Positions 8,428 to 19,412 are shown, numbered from the stretch's first letter. The stretch: 64,000 bases of DNA from Variovorax sp. ZS18.2.2 (GCF_024701975.1 NZ_JANLNM010000001.1:682001-746000); one strand, 5' to 3'. The notes: generated by a model not told the origin, from the sequence alone. Translations and numbers: made by a program.

Positions 8428-9117
8428 TCAGGCCTGCGCTACCCAGCCCCTGAAAGCCATCCCCACGTAGAACAGACGGACGTTCGTGAAGCCGGCCTCT
8501 TGAAGCAATTCTTCCTCTTGCTCAGGGCCGAGCAACGGCAGGGTCGAGCCGATCGTGGCTGCCGCCTTATGCGCGTTCTCCGGTTCGACGCCCGAAGCGA
8601 TCGCGAAAGCGGCATAGCGCGAGAGCCACAACTCTCGCTCCTCTGAGGCCTGAGGAAAACTGAGATGCGCCATGACGAACGGCGCACCGGGCTTCAGGCG
8701 GCGATGGATTTCTTTCAGCGTCGATCTTCTTTCTTCGATGGCCACGAAGTGCATCGTCAGCAGGCAGGTCGCGGCATCGAACGGGCCGGTGGGCGCCGTG
8801 TCGGTATAGCCCAGGTGCAACTGGGCCCGCTCGGCAAGCGGGCCGAGCGCTGCCGCCGCCAGGTCGAGCATGGGTTGCGACGGATCGACGCCGACGAATT
8901 GCCATTGCGGATGCGCTTCTGCAAGCGCCTTCAATTCCATGCCGCCGCCGCCGCCGGCGCCGATGACGAGCACGTTGGCCGTGTCGGGCGCGCGCTCTGC
9001 GACGAGCAGAGCGGCCATTGTTTGCAGGTCGTGCAAGCCCGGGACGATGCGGGCGGTTTTTTCGGCGTAGTCGCGGAGGGCGGAGGCGTCGCTGAAGGGG
9101 ATGTCGGGTTGGGGCAT
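8428..9117 (-). CDS. Class I SAM-dependent methyltransferase
   Basis: The 229-residue protein starts at ATG 9117. SAM-binding motif I appears as VLVIGAGGGGG (about residues 49-59), followed by an acidic GVDPSQPML motif II and a post-motif region TCLLTMHFV. The architecture is that of small-molecule methyltransferases of the class I fold, similar in length to the UbiE/Tam-like group. The substrate is not evident. It is convergent with the LysR gene, 15 bases apart. An extension to 9273 is translatable but begins inside unlikely low-complexity coding. Confidence 0.75.
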   Translation of the reverse strand: MPQPDIPFSDASALRDYAEKTARIVPGLHDLQTMAALLVAERAPDTANVLVIGAGGGGGMELKALAEAHPQWQFVGVDPSQPMLDLAAAALGPLAERAQLHLGYTDTAPTGPFDAATCLLTMHFVAIEERRSTLKEIHRRLKPGAPFVMAHLSFPQASEERELWLSRYAAFAIASGVEPENAHKAAATIGSTLPLLGPEQEEELLQEAGFTNVRLFYVGMAFRGWVAQA

Positions 9118-9353
9118 GGGAATAGTCTCTGGGGCGGAGAGAAGGTGCTTTGCTGGGTGGTGGCGCGCGGCAGAGTCCGGCCAGAGCCAGCCGCTCGCCG
9201 CCGCATTCGCAGGGAGCGGGCTTACAACACGGTAGCAAATCGATGAGATCAGAGCCGAAAACTGTTTCGCCATCGCAGGCAGTTCCGAGCATTCCGACCT
9301 CGCACCGCATCATTCCCGGAAGTTGGTCCGCTCGAGTCGAGCGCTCGGGATGT

Positions 9354-9584
9354 CTAGATCAATGCCCGCAATCGGCGCTGGGCGCGGTCGAGTCCGACGA
9401 CCAGGCGATTCTCGATACTTTCCGCCTCCGTGATCCGCTCGTCGAGCCATGCTGCATCCGTGCATCCGACTTGGGACATCTTCTGCATCATGACGCCGAC
9501 GAGGGCGTTCTGATCCGTGATCAACCCATCCCAGAGGTCAACATCCGCCTGGGCGCCTTGTATGTCTACATAGCTGGCCGTCAT
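9354..9584 (-). CDS. Small hypothetical protein (76 aa)
   Basis: The ATG at 9584 is preceded by AGGAGA at 7 bases, a strong ribosome site that decides the start. The 76-residue product looks helical and charged, with a single Cys and an Arg-rich tail (LDRAQRRLRALI). No membrane segment or signal is present, and I recognise no family. It lies alone upstream of the methyltransferase gene, on the same strand, with a 236-base gap between them. Confidence 0.55.
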   Translation of the reverse strand: MTASYVDIQGAQADVDLWDGLITDQNALVGVMMQKMSQVGCTDAAWLDERITEAESIENRLVVGLDRAQRRLRALI

Positions 9585-9751
9585 CGTTGTCTCCTGCGCG
9601 CTTCGCTGCATAGGCGTAGCGTTGGTTTGCGAATGGGTCGTGTCCGGGCACACGGGGCAGGACCATCTTGTTCATGTGCGATGGCACCGCCAAGCGCTCG
9701 CAATGGCGAGCACTTGGCGGCGCTGCATCGAAACGGCAGGGCGAGGCTTGT

Positions 9752-12058
<2,307 letters not shown>

Positions 12059-12176
12059 TCACGTCTTCTTTCGACTGACAACGGCCGGCACCGGCCGTTC
12101 GCCACTACAGCAGAATCCGGCCACAGCGACGCAGCATGCGCCGTGTCGATCGAACAAACAAAGGGAGTAACCTGCC

Positions 12177-12791
12177 ATGAGGAACGTCAATGCAATCGTA
12201 GATGTCGGCGCCACTGCCGCAGACGCGCCGGCCGAGAGCTTTCCGTGCCTGACAACCCCCCGCCTCACGCTGCGCGAGATCGTCCCGACCGACGCCGCCT
12301 CCTTGCTCGCCATCCACGGTGACCGCGAGGCCATGCGCTGGTTCGGAAACGATCCGATCGCGAGCCTGCCGGAAGCGGAGAAGATGGTGCAGACCTTCGC
12401 GAGTTGGCGAAAGCCGCCGATCCTGGGGACCCGATGGGCGATCGAACGCAACCAAGACCGCCGGCTCATCGGCACATGTGGCTTGTTCCGCTGGAACAGG
12501 AACTGGAAGAGCTGCACCGTAGGCTACGAACTCGCACGCGACGCCTGGGGCGATGGCCTGATGACCGAAGCGCTGCGTGCCGCTCTGACGTGGGGGTTCG
12601 AATCGATGGCGCTGAATCGCATCGAAGCCCAGGTCCATCCGCAAAACGCCGCTTCGCTGAAACTTCTGCGGCGACTGGGCTTTGTCGAAGAAGGACTTCT
12701 GCGGCAGGCTGGCTTCTGGTGGGGCGAGCATCACGACCTTGTGCAGCTCTCGCTGCTGCGCCACGACTATTCGAGCGGCAAACAGCAATAG
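12177..12791 (+). CDS. GNAT acetyltransferase (RimJ/RimL-like)
   Basis: The 204-residue protein is a GCN5-related N-acetyltransferase of the RimJ/RimL type. It opens the domain with LTTPRLTLREI (about residues 25-35), continues with the core strand GTCGLFRW, the acetyl-CoA loop GYELARDAWGDGLMTEAL, and the C-terminal signature LNRIEAQVHPQNAASLKLLRRLGF. A GGGAG ribosome site precedes the ATG. Family members acetylate protein N-termini or small amines; the target here is unknown. The gene is divergent from katG with a 241-base gap. Confidence 0.82.
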   Translation: MRNVNAIVDVGATAADAPAESFPCLTTPRLTLREIVPTDAASLLAIHGDREAMRWFGNDPIASLPEAEKMVQTFASWRKPPILGTRWAIERNQDRRLIGTCGLFRWNRNWKSCTVGYELARDAWGDGLMTEALRAALTWGFESMALNRIEAQVHPQNAASLKLLRRLGFVEEGLLRQAGFWWGEHHDLVQLSLLRHDYSSGKQQ

Positions 12792-12855
12792 GGCCAGACC
12801 GCCCAAGCCATCGCGCTGTACGTTGATGGAGACCAAGCAGACAGAGGAGACCCGA

Positions 12856-13491
12856 ATGCGCCAGCCGTCCAAGACATCGCTTTTCGCTGCAGCAAAGAAC
12901 TGGGACGAAGCCTCGGTCGCGGCGACGCTGTCCAGAGCGCCTGAGTTGATCGGTGCGAGCGATCCCAAAGGTCGCACGGCGCTGCACCTTGCCTGCAGCG
13001 TCACGCCCGGCAGCACGCCTCAACTCGCGGAATCGCACGGACTCCAGACAGTGGCGACTCTGCTTCGCGCCGGGGCCGACCTCGAGGGCGAGGTGCCCAT
13101 GGCGGAGGACGAAGGCGACTTTCGCGCGACGCCGCTCTGGTATGCCGTCGCGCGCGGCGAGAACCTGCCTCTGGTCGGGTTTCTTGTGGGGCAGGGCGCG
13201 AACGCAAGCTACTCGCTCTGGGCAGCGGTGTGGCGCGATGACGAAAAGATGTGCCGGGTCTTGCTCAAGGCAAAGCCTGAACTCAATCTGCGCGCGCACG
13301 GCGAAACGCCGATCTTCTACGCGGCGAGGCTCCAGCGGCTCAAGACACTGGACCTCCTGATCGAGGCTGGGGCGAACGCTGCCATTGCCGACTTCAAGGG
13401 TCGTGACGCAGTCGACATCGCACGGGCACGACGCTTGCCGGAACAGTTCATCGAACGCCTGGAGCGGCTGAGACAGGTCGGGCTGAGGTAG
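12856..13491 (+). CDS. Ankyrin-repeat protein
   Basis: The start at ATG 12856 is set by AGAGGAGA six bases upstream; an upstream in-frame ATG at 12826 lacks one. The 211-residue product carries about four ankyrin repeats: a DPKGRTALHLAC unit near residues 38-49, RATPLWYAVARGENLPLVGFLVG, the SLWAAVWRDDEKMCRVLL unit, and GETPIFYAARLQRLKTLDLLIEAGA. There is no signal peptide, so it is a cytosolic protein-binding scaffold. Its partner is unknown. It follows the acetyltransferase gene by 64 bases in the same direction. Confidence 0.75.
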   Translation: MRQPSKTSLFAAAKNWDEASVAATLSRAPELIGASDPKGRTALHLACSVTPGSTPQLAESHGLQTVATLLRAGADLEGEVPMAEDEGDFRATPLWYAVARGENLPLVGFLVGQGANASYSLWAAVWRDDEKMCRVLLKAKPELNLRAHGETPIFYAARLQRLKTLDLLIEAGANAAIADFKGRDAVDIARARRLPEQFIERLERLRQVGLR

Positions 13492-13815
13492 GGCCAAACG
13501 CATCGGCTTGCCGGTCGCGCGGGCCGAGCGTCTCAACGAGAGAGGCCGTGTCCATGTATTCGCGTAGAAGTTAGTCAGACACGAGGCCCTGTCTCAGCCT
13601 CACGCAATCAAGATGACCTTGCCAAACGGATACGGCCGTTATGCGATGCACCTGTTGACTATTTGCTTTGCGTTGTTAACAGTTCAGCGCATTGTTTGGA
13701 GATGAATGAATTCAAGCATCCAAGCAAATTCTCTTGGCATCGTGCAATTGATCACGCCTGCAATCGCCCAGACAAAAAGCGGTCTTAGACTCTGCGACCT
13801 TGCTCGCCAAGCTCT
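13492..13815. other. Non-coding gap with a possible promoter
   Basis: No convincing gene lies here, and the composition is less GC-rich than the flanks. Near 13655 the hexamer TTGACT followed at 16 bases by TAACAG resembles a sigma-70 promoter directed toward the small frame at 13816. I see no repeats or RNA gene. Confidence 0.3.
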
Positions 13816-14028
13816 ATGAACCAAAAGATCCAGATTACGCAAGCCGTCGGGCTGGCCCTCACTTTTCTTGGCGCACTTGCCGCCTTTCTTCTTTGGGCCG
13901 CCAATGGGCGAGCCCATGAGAGAGCGAGTCACTCCGAGGCGTTGTGCAGCCTTTGCTGCATCGACGATACAGGGCAAGAAAAAGCCCGCACGAGGCGGGC
14001 GCAGAGCAATCCGGAAGAAGCGATTTAG
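13816..14028 (+). CDS. Doubtful small membrane protein
   Basis: A 70-codon frame begins MNQKIQITQA and has one convincing transmembrane stretch (about residues 11-29, VGLALTFLGALAAFLLWAA). After residue 31 the sequence becomes featureless and runs through the terminator hairpin of the opposite gene, so the real gene may be truncated or may not exist. There is no clear ribosome site. It is listed because of the hydrophobic segment and because nothing else accounts for this 0.5 kb gap. Confidence 0.25.
   Translation: MNQKIQITQAVGLALTFLGALAAFLLWAANGRAHERASHSEALCSLCCIDDTGQEKARTRRAQSNPEEAI
13974..14000 (-). terminator. Rho-independent terminator of the histidine-rich gene
   Basis: Read on the minus strand, GCCCGC-CTCGT-GCGGGC is followed by five T residues, about 25 bases after the stop codon of the histidine-rich protein gene. 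Confidence 0.75.
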
Positions 14029-14375
14029 GCAAGCTTCACGGCGCCATGATCATCGCAATGATCCCCGTGCGGATGATGAAGGTGACCGTCAACCAGGTAG
14101 TCGACGTGATCGCCATGCGGCACGGCTTCGTGGCCGCAGTTGGGACCGTGAACATGCCCTGCCTCATGACCCGCGCAGCGATGGTTCGGCGTGCATTGAT
14201 CGGGATTCGCGACCGTGACTTCAAGGGTGTGTTCGTCCACGTGGCCGTTGTGCATGTGGTGCAAATGGCCGTCATGCAGATAGTCGACATGGTCACCGTG
14301 CGTGATGGCGGTGTGGCCGCACGACGGTCCATGCTGGTGCGTGTGTTCGCCGGGGTGTTGTGAGCAGCTGTTCAT
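14025..14375 (-). CDS. Histidine-rich, probably metal-binding small protein
   Basis: The 116-residue protein contains 27 histidines and several Asp and Cys residues. It is an internal duplication: the unit HGPxCGHxAxxHGDHVDYL-DGHLHH appears at about residues 15-42 and again at about 76-103. Such arrays bind zinc, nickel or cobalt, so storage, buffering or delivery of a metal is the likely role. There is no signal peptide, so it is cytosolic. AGGGA lies seven bases before the ATG, and a strong terminator follows the gene, which makes it a single-gene unit. The metal and the regulator (for example Zur-type) cannot be read from the sequence. Confidence 0.75.
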   Translation of the reverse strand: MNSCSQHPGEHTHQHGPSCGHTAITHGDHVDYLHDGHLHHMHNGHVDEHTLEVTVANPDQCTPNHRCAGHEAGHVHGPNCGHEAVPHGDHVDYLVDGHLHHPHGDHCDDHGAVKLA

Positions 14376-14611
14376 TTGATTTCCCTGTTTAGATTTGATG
14401 CGTTCGCAGAATCGCGCGCAGAGGAATTAAAAACCCTGGAGTCGCTTCAGAGTCAAGCAGCTATTTCTACGATCAACACGCTTCACTGTCTGGACGACTG
14501 GCCGATGCGCGCGATATGGAATGGAATACAGGGCGGCGGCGGCCGCCGCGGGTTTGTGAGCTGCGCACGCGATCGTTAACAACGCCCTTGTCAATTGCTT
14601 CTTTCATCCCG

Positions 14612-15682
14612 ATGAAAAACACATCCCATGTCTTCAACTTGTGCATCTGCGAACTTGAACCTCTGCGCCGGGTCGCGCACGCGAGGTCGACCCAACGACC
14701 GGTGTTCTGGAAAGGCGTGGCCGAACGCTGGCGTACGTTGCTGAGCATGGCGGCCGCTTGCACCGTGCTGGTGGCCAATCCGGCCGCCGCCAGTTGCGCG
14801 CAGATGTCGCCGGTCGGCGTGGAAGCCGCACAGCACCGTGCCCGGCTCGCCGGGTACTACGAGCACAAGCTGGCATTGGTGGACGACCGCGTCTATGAAT
14901 GGCGGAGTCCACAAGAAAAGCCCAGGCTTGTGCTGCATGGGGCCAGCCATGTGGCGGTAAGCAAGTCGCACGGCTATGCAATCGACGGGAAGCAGCGCGC
15001 GGTGACGTGGCCCCTGGGCTCGGCGCGCGTCGATTCACTGCTGGACGACGTGGCGCTGATCTCGGCCGGCGACAGCGGCCTGCTGGCAATCCGCTGCGAC
15101 GGCAGCTTGTGGCAACGCCGAGCCGGCGAAGCCACGTGGAGTCGCAGTGCCGACGCCGCCATCCACGCCTGGGTAGGGGATGGTGCCGACTACTACGTCG
15201 CCCCCGGTGGCCGCCTTTATGCGCGCGGCCTCGCGCACCGTGGTCAATACGGCGACGGACGGCTGGCCGAGCGCCCCGGCTGGACCGCAGTGGCCGAGCA
15301 GGCGAGCGAAGTGGTCGGCCATACGGGCCACGCTCTGTATCGCCGCATGGACGGCGCGGTCCTGGGCACCGGTGGCAATCGCTTCGGCCCGCTGGCCAGT
15401 CATGGCCTGGGTGACAAGGCCGATCGATGGGGCGTGATCTTCGAAGGTGCCGCGGCCATCGCAACCGGCAGCCGCCATTCGCTGGCCTTGCGGCCCGATG
15501 GCAGCCTGTATATCTGGGGCGGACCTGAGGGCGTTCAGCCGCGCCTGGCAATGCAGGGCGTTGCGCACATGGCGGCCGGATTGGAAGACACGATCGCTAT
15601 CGATGGGCAGGGGCGCCTGTGGAACTGGCCCCTGGGCCAGCGCCCCTCCGTGGCGATGCAGTTGCCTGCGACGACCCGCTGA
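14612..15682 (+). CDS. Exported RCC1-like repeat protein
   Basis: From ATG 14612 the product has 356 residues: a basic N-terminal stretch of about 45, a hydrophobic export segment ending NPAAASC near residue 62, and then repeated units with the RCC1-like pattern of a small-residue turn, a strand and DGxLxxW, e.g. DSGLLAIRCDGSLWQ, HSLALRPDGSLYIWG, DTIAIDGQGRLWNW. About six blades are visible, as in a beta-propeller. The start is unclear: 14516 would lengthen the protein and a later Met, MAAACTVL, would give an ordinary signal peptide. A periplasmic or surface binding role is inferred. Confidence 0.65.
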   Translation: MKNTSHVFNLCICELEPLRRVAHARSTQRPVFWKGVAERWRTLLSMAAACTVLVANPAAASCAQMSPVGVEAAQHRARLAGYYEHKLALVDDRVYEWRSPQEKPRLVLHGASHVAVSKSHGYAIDGKQRAVTWPLGSARVDSLLDDVALISAGDSGLLAIRCDGSLWQRRAGEATWSRSADAAIHAWVGDGADYYVAPGGRLYARGLAHRGQYGDGRLAERPGWTAVAEQASEVVGHTGHALYRRMDGAVLGTGGNRFGPLASHGLGDKADRWGVIFEGAAAIATGSRHSLALRPDGSLYIWGGPEGVQPRLAMQGVAHMAAGLEDTIAIDGQGRLWNWPLGQRPSVAMQLPATTR

Positions 15683-15713
15683 GCTTCTGCCGAAAGCTGC
15701 AGCGTGTCGGACA

Positions 15714-16700
15714 TCAGAGCCTGATGCTCGCGCCCTTGACCGTCGAGCCAAGAATGCTCACTTGCGCCTTGACCAACTCTTCGAAGCGATCGACCGACCC
15801 GGGCTTGCCGACGATGCCCAGCTCGAGCAACTTGTCCGACACCTGCGGCATGACCAGAATCTCGTTGCAGGCGGTATTGAGCCTGGCGACGATGGCGGGC
15901 GGCAGACCCGCCGGCGCGCTCAGGCCAAAGAAGTTTTCCAGAACCAGCTGTGGCTGACCCAGTTCGGCGACTGTCGGGGTTTCTGGGATGAGCGGCGACC
16001 GTGCGTTGCCCGTCACCGCCAACGGCACCAGCTGGCCACTCTTGAAGAATGGCGTGTACGCGGTGACGACGTCGATGGCGACCGGAATCACATTCGCGAT
16101 CAGGTCCGTCGTCATGGGTGCTCCGCCCCGGTAAGGCACGTGCACCATGGGAATGCCTGTTGTCTTGCGGATCAGTTCGCCATGGATGTGGCCGACCGAG
16201 CCGGGGCCTCCGGAGCCGAAGTTCAGCAGCCCTTCCTTGCGCGCACGGGCATCGAGTTGCGCGTAGCTTGCAATGCCCGCGGACTTGCTGGCCATGATCA
16301 CCAGCGGTGCCGAGCCCAGATAGGCGATGTGCGTGAAAGCCAGGACGGGATCGTAGGGTTGTTTTTCGAGTGCGAAGGGTCCGAGCGCAATGGGGGTCGT
16401 GTTCGACAGCATGAGGGTGTAGCCGTCGGCCGGTGCGGCCGCTACCTGTGCGCCGCCGATGGTGCCGCCTGCTCCCGGTTTGTTGTCGACCACGAAGGTC
16501 TGGCCGAGCTTCTTGCCAAGTTGCTCGGCCATGACGCGGGCGAGGATGTCGCTTGAGCCACCGGCCGGAAAGGTGACGACGATCCGGACCGGTTTACCGG
16601 GCCATTGGGCAAAGGCCGGCAGCGCGAGCGATGCTGCGCCGGCAGCCAGGGATTGGAGCGCACCTCGGCGCGTGAGGGAGGCGATAGAAGACATGAACAT
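15714..16700 (-). CDS. Bug-family periplasmic solute-binding protein
   Basis: The 328-residue protein is a tripartite tricarboxylate transporter (TctC/Bug) receptor. A signal peptide with a twin-arginine-like TRRGAL and cleavage at PAFA-Q is followed by WPGKPVRIVVTFPAGGSSD, the FVVDNKPGAGG signature, and a GGAPMTTDLIANVIP region, all standard for Bug proteins. The mature protein binds an organic acid or similar ligand in the periplasm. No TctA or TctB membrane genes are nearby, so it is an orphan receptor. ATG 16694 is an alternative start two codons later. It is followed upstream by a second Bug gene on the same strand, 54 bases away. Confidence 0.88.
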   Translation of the reverse strand: MFMSSIASLTRRGALQSLAAGAASLALPAFAQWPGKPVRIVVTFPAGGSSDILARVMAEQLGKKLGQTFVVDNKPGAGGTIGGAQVAAAPADGYTLMLSNTTPIALGPFALEKQPYDPVLAFTHIAYLGSAPLVIMASKSAGIASYAQLDARARKEGLLNFGSGGPGSVGHIHGELIRKTTGIPMVHVPYRGGAPMTTDLIANVIPVAIDVVTAYTPFFKSGQLVPLAVTGNARSPLIPETPTVAELGQPQLVLENFFGLSAPAGLPPAIVARLNTACNEILVMPQVSDKLLELGIVGKPGSVDRFEELVKAQVSILGSTVKGASIRL

Positions 16701-16754
16701 CTGGTGCAAGAGCCATGCCCATGCAAGCTCCAACCGTCGTTCGCAACACGCCCC

Positions 16755-17744
16755 CTACTGCGGCACCAACCCCGCAGCCTTCACCAGCTCCGCATGCACC
16801 CGAATCTCCTCCGCAATGACCTGCCCCAGCGGCTTGGCATCGTCCGGCGCCGGCTCCATGCCCACGTCCATCAACTTCGCCCTCGCATCGCCCCGCAGCA
16901 GCGCCTTCACGGACTTGTCCAGCCGCTCCAGGATCGGCCGCGGCGTCTTCGCCGGGGCCAGCAGGCCGATCCACGCCGACAGCACCACGCCTTCCACGCC
17001 GCCTTCGCCGCCTTCGCGCAGCGTCGGAATCTCGGGCGCCGACACCGCGCGCTTGTCGCTCAGCACGCCGACGGCGTGCAGCTTGCCGCCCCGGATGTGC
17101 GGCAGCGCTTCCGGGAGCGGGGCGAACACCATGTCCACGACGCCGCCGATGAGGTCGGTGATCGCCGGCGCGCCGCCCTTGTAGGGGATGTGCAGCAGCC
17201 GCGTGCCGGTGCGGCTCTCGAACATGAGGCCCGCCAGGTGCTGCGGGCTGCCGTCGCCCGAGGACGCATAGGTCAGCTTGCCGGGGTTGGCCTTCGCCGC
17301 GGCCAGCACGTCGGCAACGCTCGCGAAGCGCGTCTTGTCGCGCACCACCAGCACCATGGCCTGGTTGACCAGCTTGGTGACGGGGGCGAAGTCGGCCTCC
17401 GGGTTGTAGGGCAGCGTCTTGAAGATGCTCTTGTTGGTGGTGAGGAACGAAGCGGGCGAGACCATGAGCGTGTAGCCGTCGGGCGCCGCGCGCGCGACCA
17501 GCGGCGTGCCGATCTGGCCGGAGGCGCCGGCCTTGTTGTCGACGACGAAAGGCTGGCCCAGGTCGGCCGCAAGCTGCTGGCTGACCAGCCGCGCCACCAT
17601 GTCCACGCTGCCGCCGGCCGGCAGCGCGACGATGACCTTGACGGGGCGGTTGGGGTAGGCGTCCTGCGCCACGGACGGCGTGGACATGGTGAGAACGGCG
17701 ATGGCGCCAAGCGCTGCGAGAAGGGATCGGGTGATGGGAGGCAT
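16755..17744 (-). CDS. Bug-family periplasmic solute-binding protein (second copy)
   Basis: The 329-residue protein begins at ATG 17744 with a signal peptide ending SVAQDA. Bug hallmarks follow: YPNRPVKVIVALPAGGSVD, PFVVDNKAGASGQIG, and GGAPAITDLIGGVVDMVF. It shares the fold but not close identity with its neighbour at 15714-16700, so the two probably bind different ligands. The gene is divergent from a LysR gene across 119 bases, and that regulator may control both receptors. No transporter membrane component is near. Confidence 0.88.
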   Translation of the reverse strand: MPPITRSLLAALGAIAVLTMSTPSVAQDAYPNRPVKVIVALPAGGSVDMVARLVSQQLAADLGQPFVVDNKAGASGQIGTPLVARAAPDGYTLMVSPASFLTTNKSIFKTLPYNPEADFAPVTKLVNQAMVLVVRDKTRFASVADVLAAAKANPGKLTYASSGDGSPQHLAGLMFESRTGTRLLHIPYKGGAPAITDLIGGVVDMVFAPLPEALPHIRGGKLHAVGVLSDKRAVSAPEIPTLREGGEGGVEGVVLSAWIGLLAPAKTPRPILERLDKSVKALLRGDARAKLMDVGMEPAPDDAKPLGQVIAEEIRVHAELVKAAGLVPQ

Positions 17745-17863
17745 GGTCGGGGCGCGCTGCAGGTTCCGTGCCGAGGCGTCCCCCTGGCTGCGATGGCTTC
17801 TTGCCGCCATTGCGCACATGCATAGACAATGGGGCCGCCTTTTTATCCGCCTTGATTCAATAG

Positions 17864-18775
17864 ATGACGATGAACCAACTCCTTGCAATGCGGGCTTTCG
17901 TGCGGGTCGTGGACACGGGCTCCTTCAGCCGAACCGCGGATCAATTGGCGCTTCCGCGGTCGACGGTCAGTAAATTGATTACGGATCTTGAAAAGCACCT
18001 GAATATCAAATTGATGCAGCGGACCACGCGCGCCGTGGCTCCCACATCGGACGGGCTGGCGTATTACGGGCACGCCATGCGCTGGATCGCCGAAATGGAT
18101 TCGGTGGAAAGCGCGGTGCGGGGTAAAAAAGTCAAGCCGAGCGGGCATCTGAGAATTGATGCGCCGGCAGTATTCGCCAACAGCCTGCTGATTCCGGAAT
18201 TGCCGGAATTCCATGGAAAATATCCCGACATCACCGTTGCAGTCGGAATCAGCGACCGGCCATTGAATATCGTGGAAGAAGGCGTGGATTGCGTCATCCG
18301 CGCCGGAAAGCTCGACGATATGGCGATGATCGGGCGAAGGGTGACGGAGCTTCAATATGTCACCTGCGCCGCGCCGGCCTATCTGGATCGAAAAGGAATT
18401 CCGTCGTCCCCAGACGATCTTCAATTGAATCACGCCGCCGCGTGTTATTTCTTTTCGACAGGAAAGCCGGAGCTTTTGATTTTCGAGCGCGGCGCCGAGC
18501 GATTTGAAATCGGCAATTGCGTCTTCTCGACCAACGAAGGCAATGGCCTGAAGGAAATGCTGCTGGCGGGCCTTGGCGTCGGGCAGCATTTCAGGCACAT
18601 CGTCCAGCCTTATCTGGATTCGGGCGAATTGGTGGCGGTTCTGGAAGATTGGTCAAGGCCCGCAATGCCTTTTCATATTCTTTATCCGCCCAATCGACAC
18701 CAGAATGCCAGATTGAAGGCGTTCGCCGATTGGGTGGTTCAGAAGTTCGGAGTTGATCTGCCCGTCACGGAATAA
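17864..18775 (+). CDS. LysR-family regulator with atypical codon use
   Basis: The 303-residue protein has the winged helix-turn-helix (RVVDTGSFSRTADQL and LPRSTVSKLI, residues about 13-38) and a LysR effector domain. Two Met codons (17864, 17870) can start it. Compared with its neighbours the gene uses many A/T-ending codons (AAA, GAA, AAT, ATT), visible throughout 17.9-18.8 kb and continuing in the Rid gene, which suggests acquisition from another genome. The 3' end overlaps the Rid gene by 11 bp. Likely targets are the divergent Bug genes or the convergent Rid gene. Confidence 0.85.
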   Translation: MTMNQLLAMRAFVRVVDTGSFSRTADQLALPRSTVSKLITDLEKHLNIKLMQRTTRAVAPTSDGLAYYGHAMRWIAEMDSVESAVRGKKVKPSGHLRIDAPAVFANSLLIPELPEFHGKYPDITVAVGISDRPLNIVEEGVDCVIRAGKLDDMAMIGRRVTELQYVTCAAPAYLDRKGIPSSPDDLQLNHAAACYFFSTGKPELLIFERGAERFEIGNCVFSTNEGNGLKEMLLAGLGVGQHFRHIVQPYLDSGELVAVLEDWSRPAMPFHILYPPNRHQNARLKAFADWVVQKFGVDLPVTE

Positions 18776-19166
18776 TTGCGGTCACGCGAATTTCAATATG
18801 CATGTCCGGATGCGCGAGGGATGCGACATCCAATTCCGTCCAGATGGGCGCATGGTTCGGCATGTACTGGCGGTAAAGCCTGGCCATCGTTTCATTGACC
18901 TCCGGCGGAAATCCGCCGACATGGTACGAATTGACGTGAACGACGTGCTCCCAACTGGCGCCGGCGGCTGCCAATGTCCGCTCGACATTCTTGAATGCCT
19001 GCGCAATTTCTTCTTCAAGCGATTTGGGGAATTGCAGATCGTCGCTCCAACCGCCTTGGCCGGACGTTTCCACGCGATTGCCGATCTTGACGGCTTGCGA
19101 GTAATGCAATCTGTCCAGAAATTGCTTGCCATAACCAGGGGTGATGAAGAATTCGGGTTTGCTCAT
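18765..19166 (-). CDS. Rid-family (YjgF/YER057c/UK114) protein
   Basis: The 133-residue protein starts at ATG 19166 after an AAAGGA ribosome site. It has the Rid fold pattern: SQAVKIGNRVETSGQGG near residue 23, AQAFKNVERTLAAAGASWEHVVHVNSY split across residues 56-83, and the closing HIEIRVTAI. RidA proper hydrolyses reactive enamine/imine intermediates and needs an Arg (Arg105 in E. coli) in PARSCVEV; here the aligned segment is HAPIWTELDV, without that Arg, which places it in a Rid subgroup of other function. Codon use is unusually AT-tolerant, as in the overlapping LysR gene. Confidence 0.82.
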   Translation of the reverse strand: MSKPEFFITPGYGKQFLDRLHYSQAVKIGNRVETSGQGGWSDDLQFPKSLEEEIAQAFKNVERTLAAAGASWEHVVHVNSYHVGGFPPEVNETMARLYRQYMPNHAPIWTELDVASLAHPDMHIEIRVTAIIP

Positions 19167-19412
19167 TTCAATCCTTTCGGTTGTCCAATGGCCTGAATGG
19201 TATGGACTTGCGAGCGAAACCGACAGCCGCCGTTCGTGAAATGACTGTTCACATGTATGGACAATCGAGCACCCGCACCGGCAGCCCCGGCAAGTTCTTA
19301 CAACTTCCCCTTCCGTGAGCGCCATCGGCCGACGGTAAAGTCCCGGCACCCGGTCGCGGATGTCCCGCGACTTCTCTCCTCGACTCCCTCGTTTCCGTTT
19401 CCCCGCACCTCC

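Noticed and set aside
16605..17825. A 406-codon plus-strand open frame across the Bug receptors
   Set aside because: It is antisense to two clear Bug genes, Arg/His/Gly-rich and without domain or ribosome site; high GC content leaves such frames open by chance.
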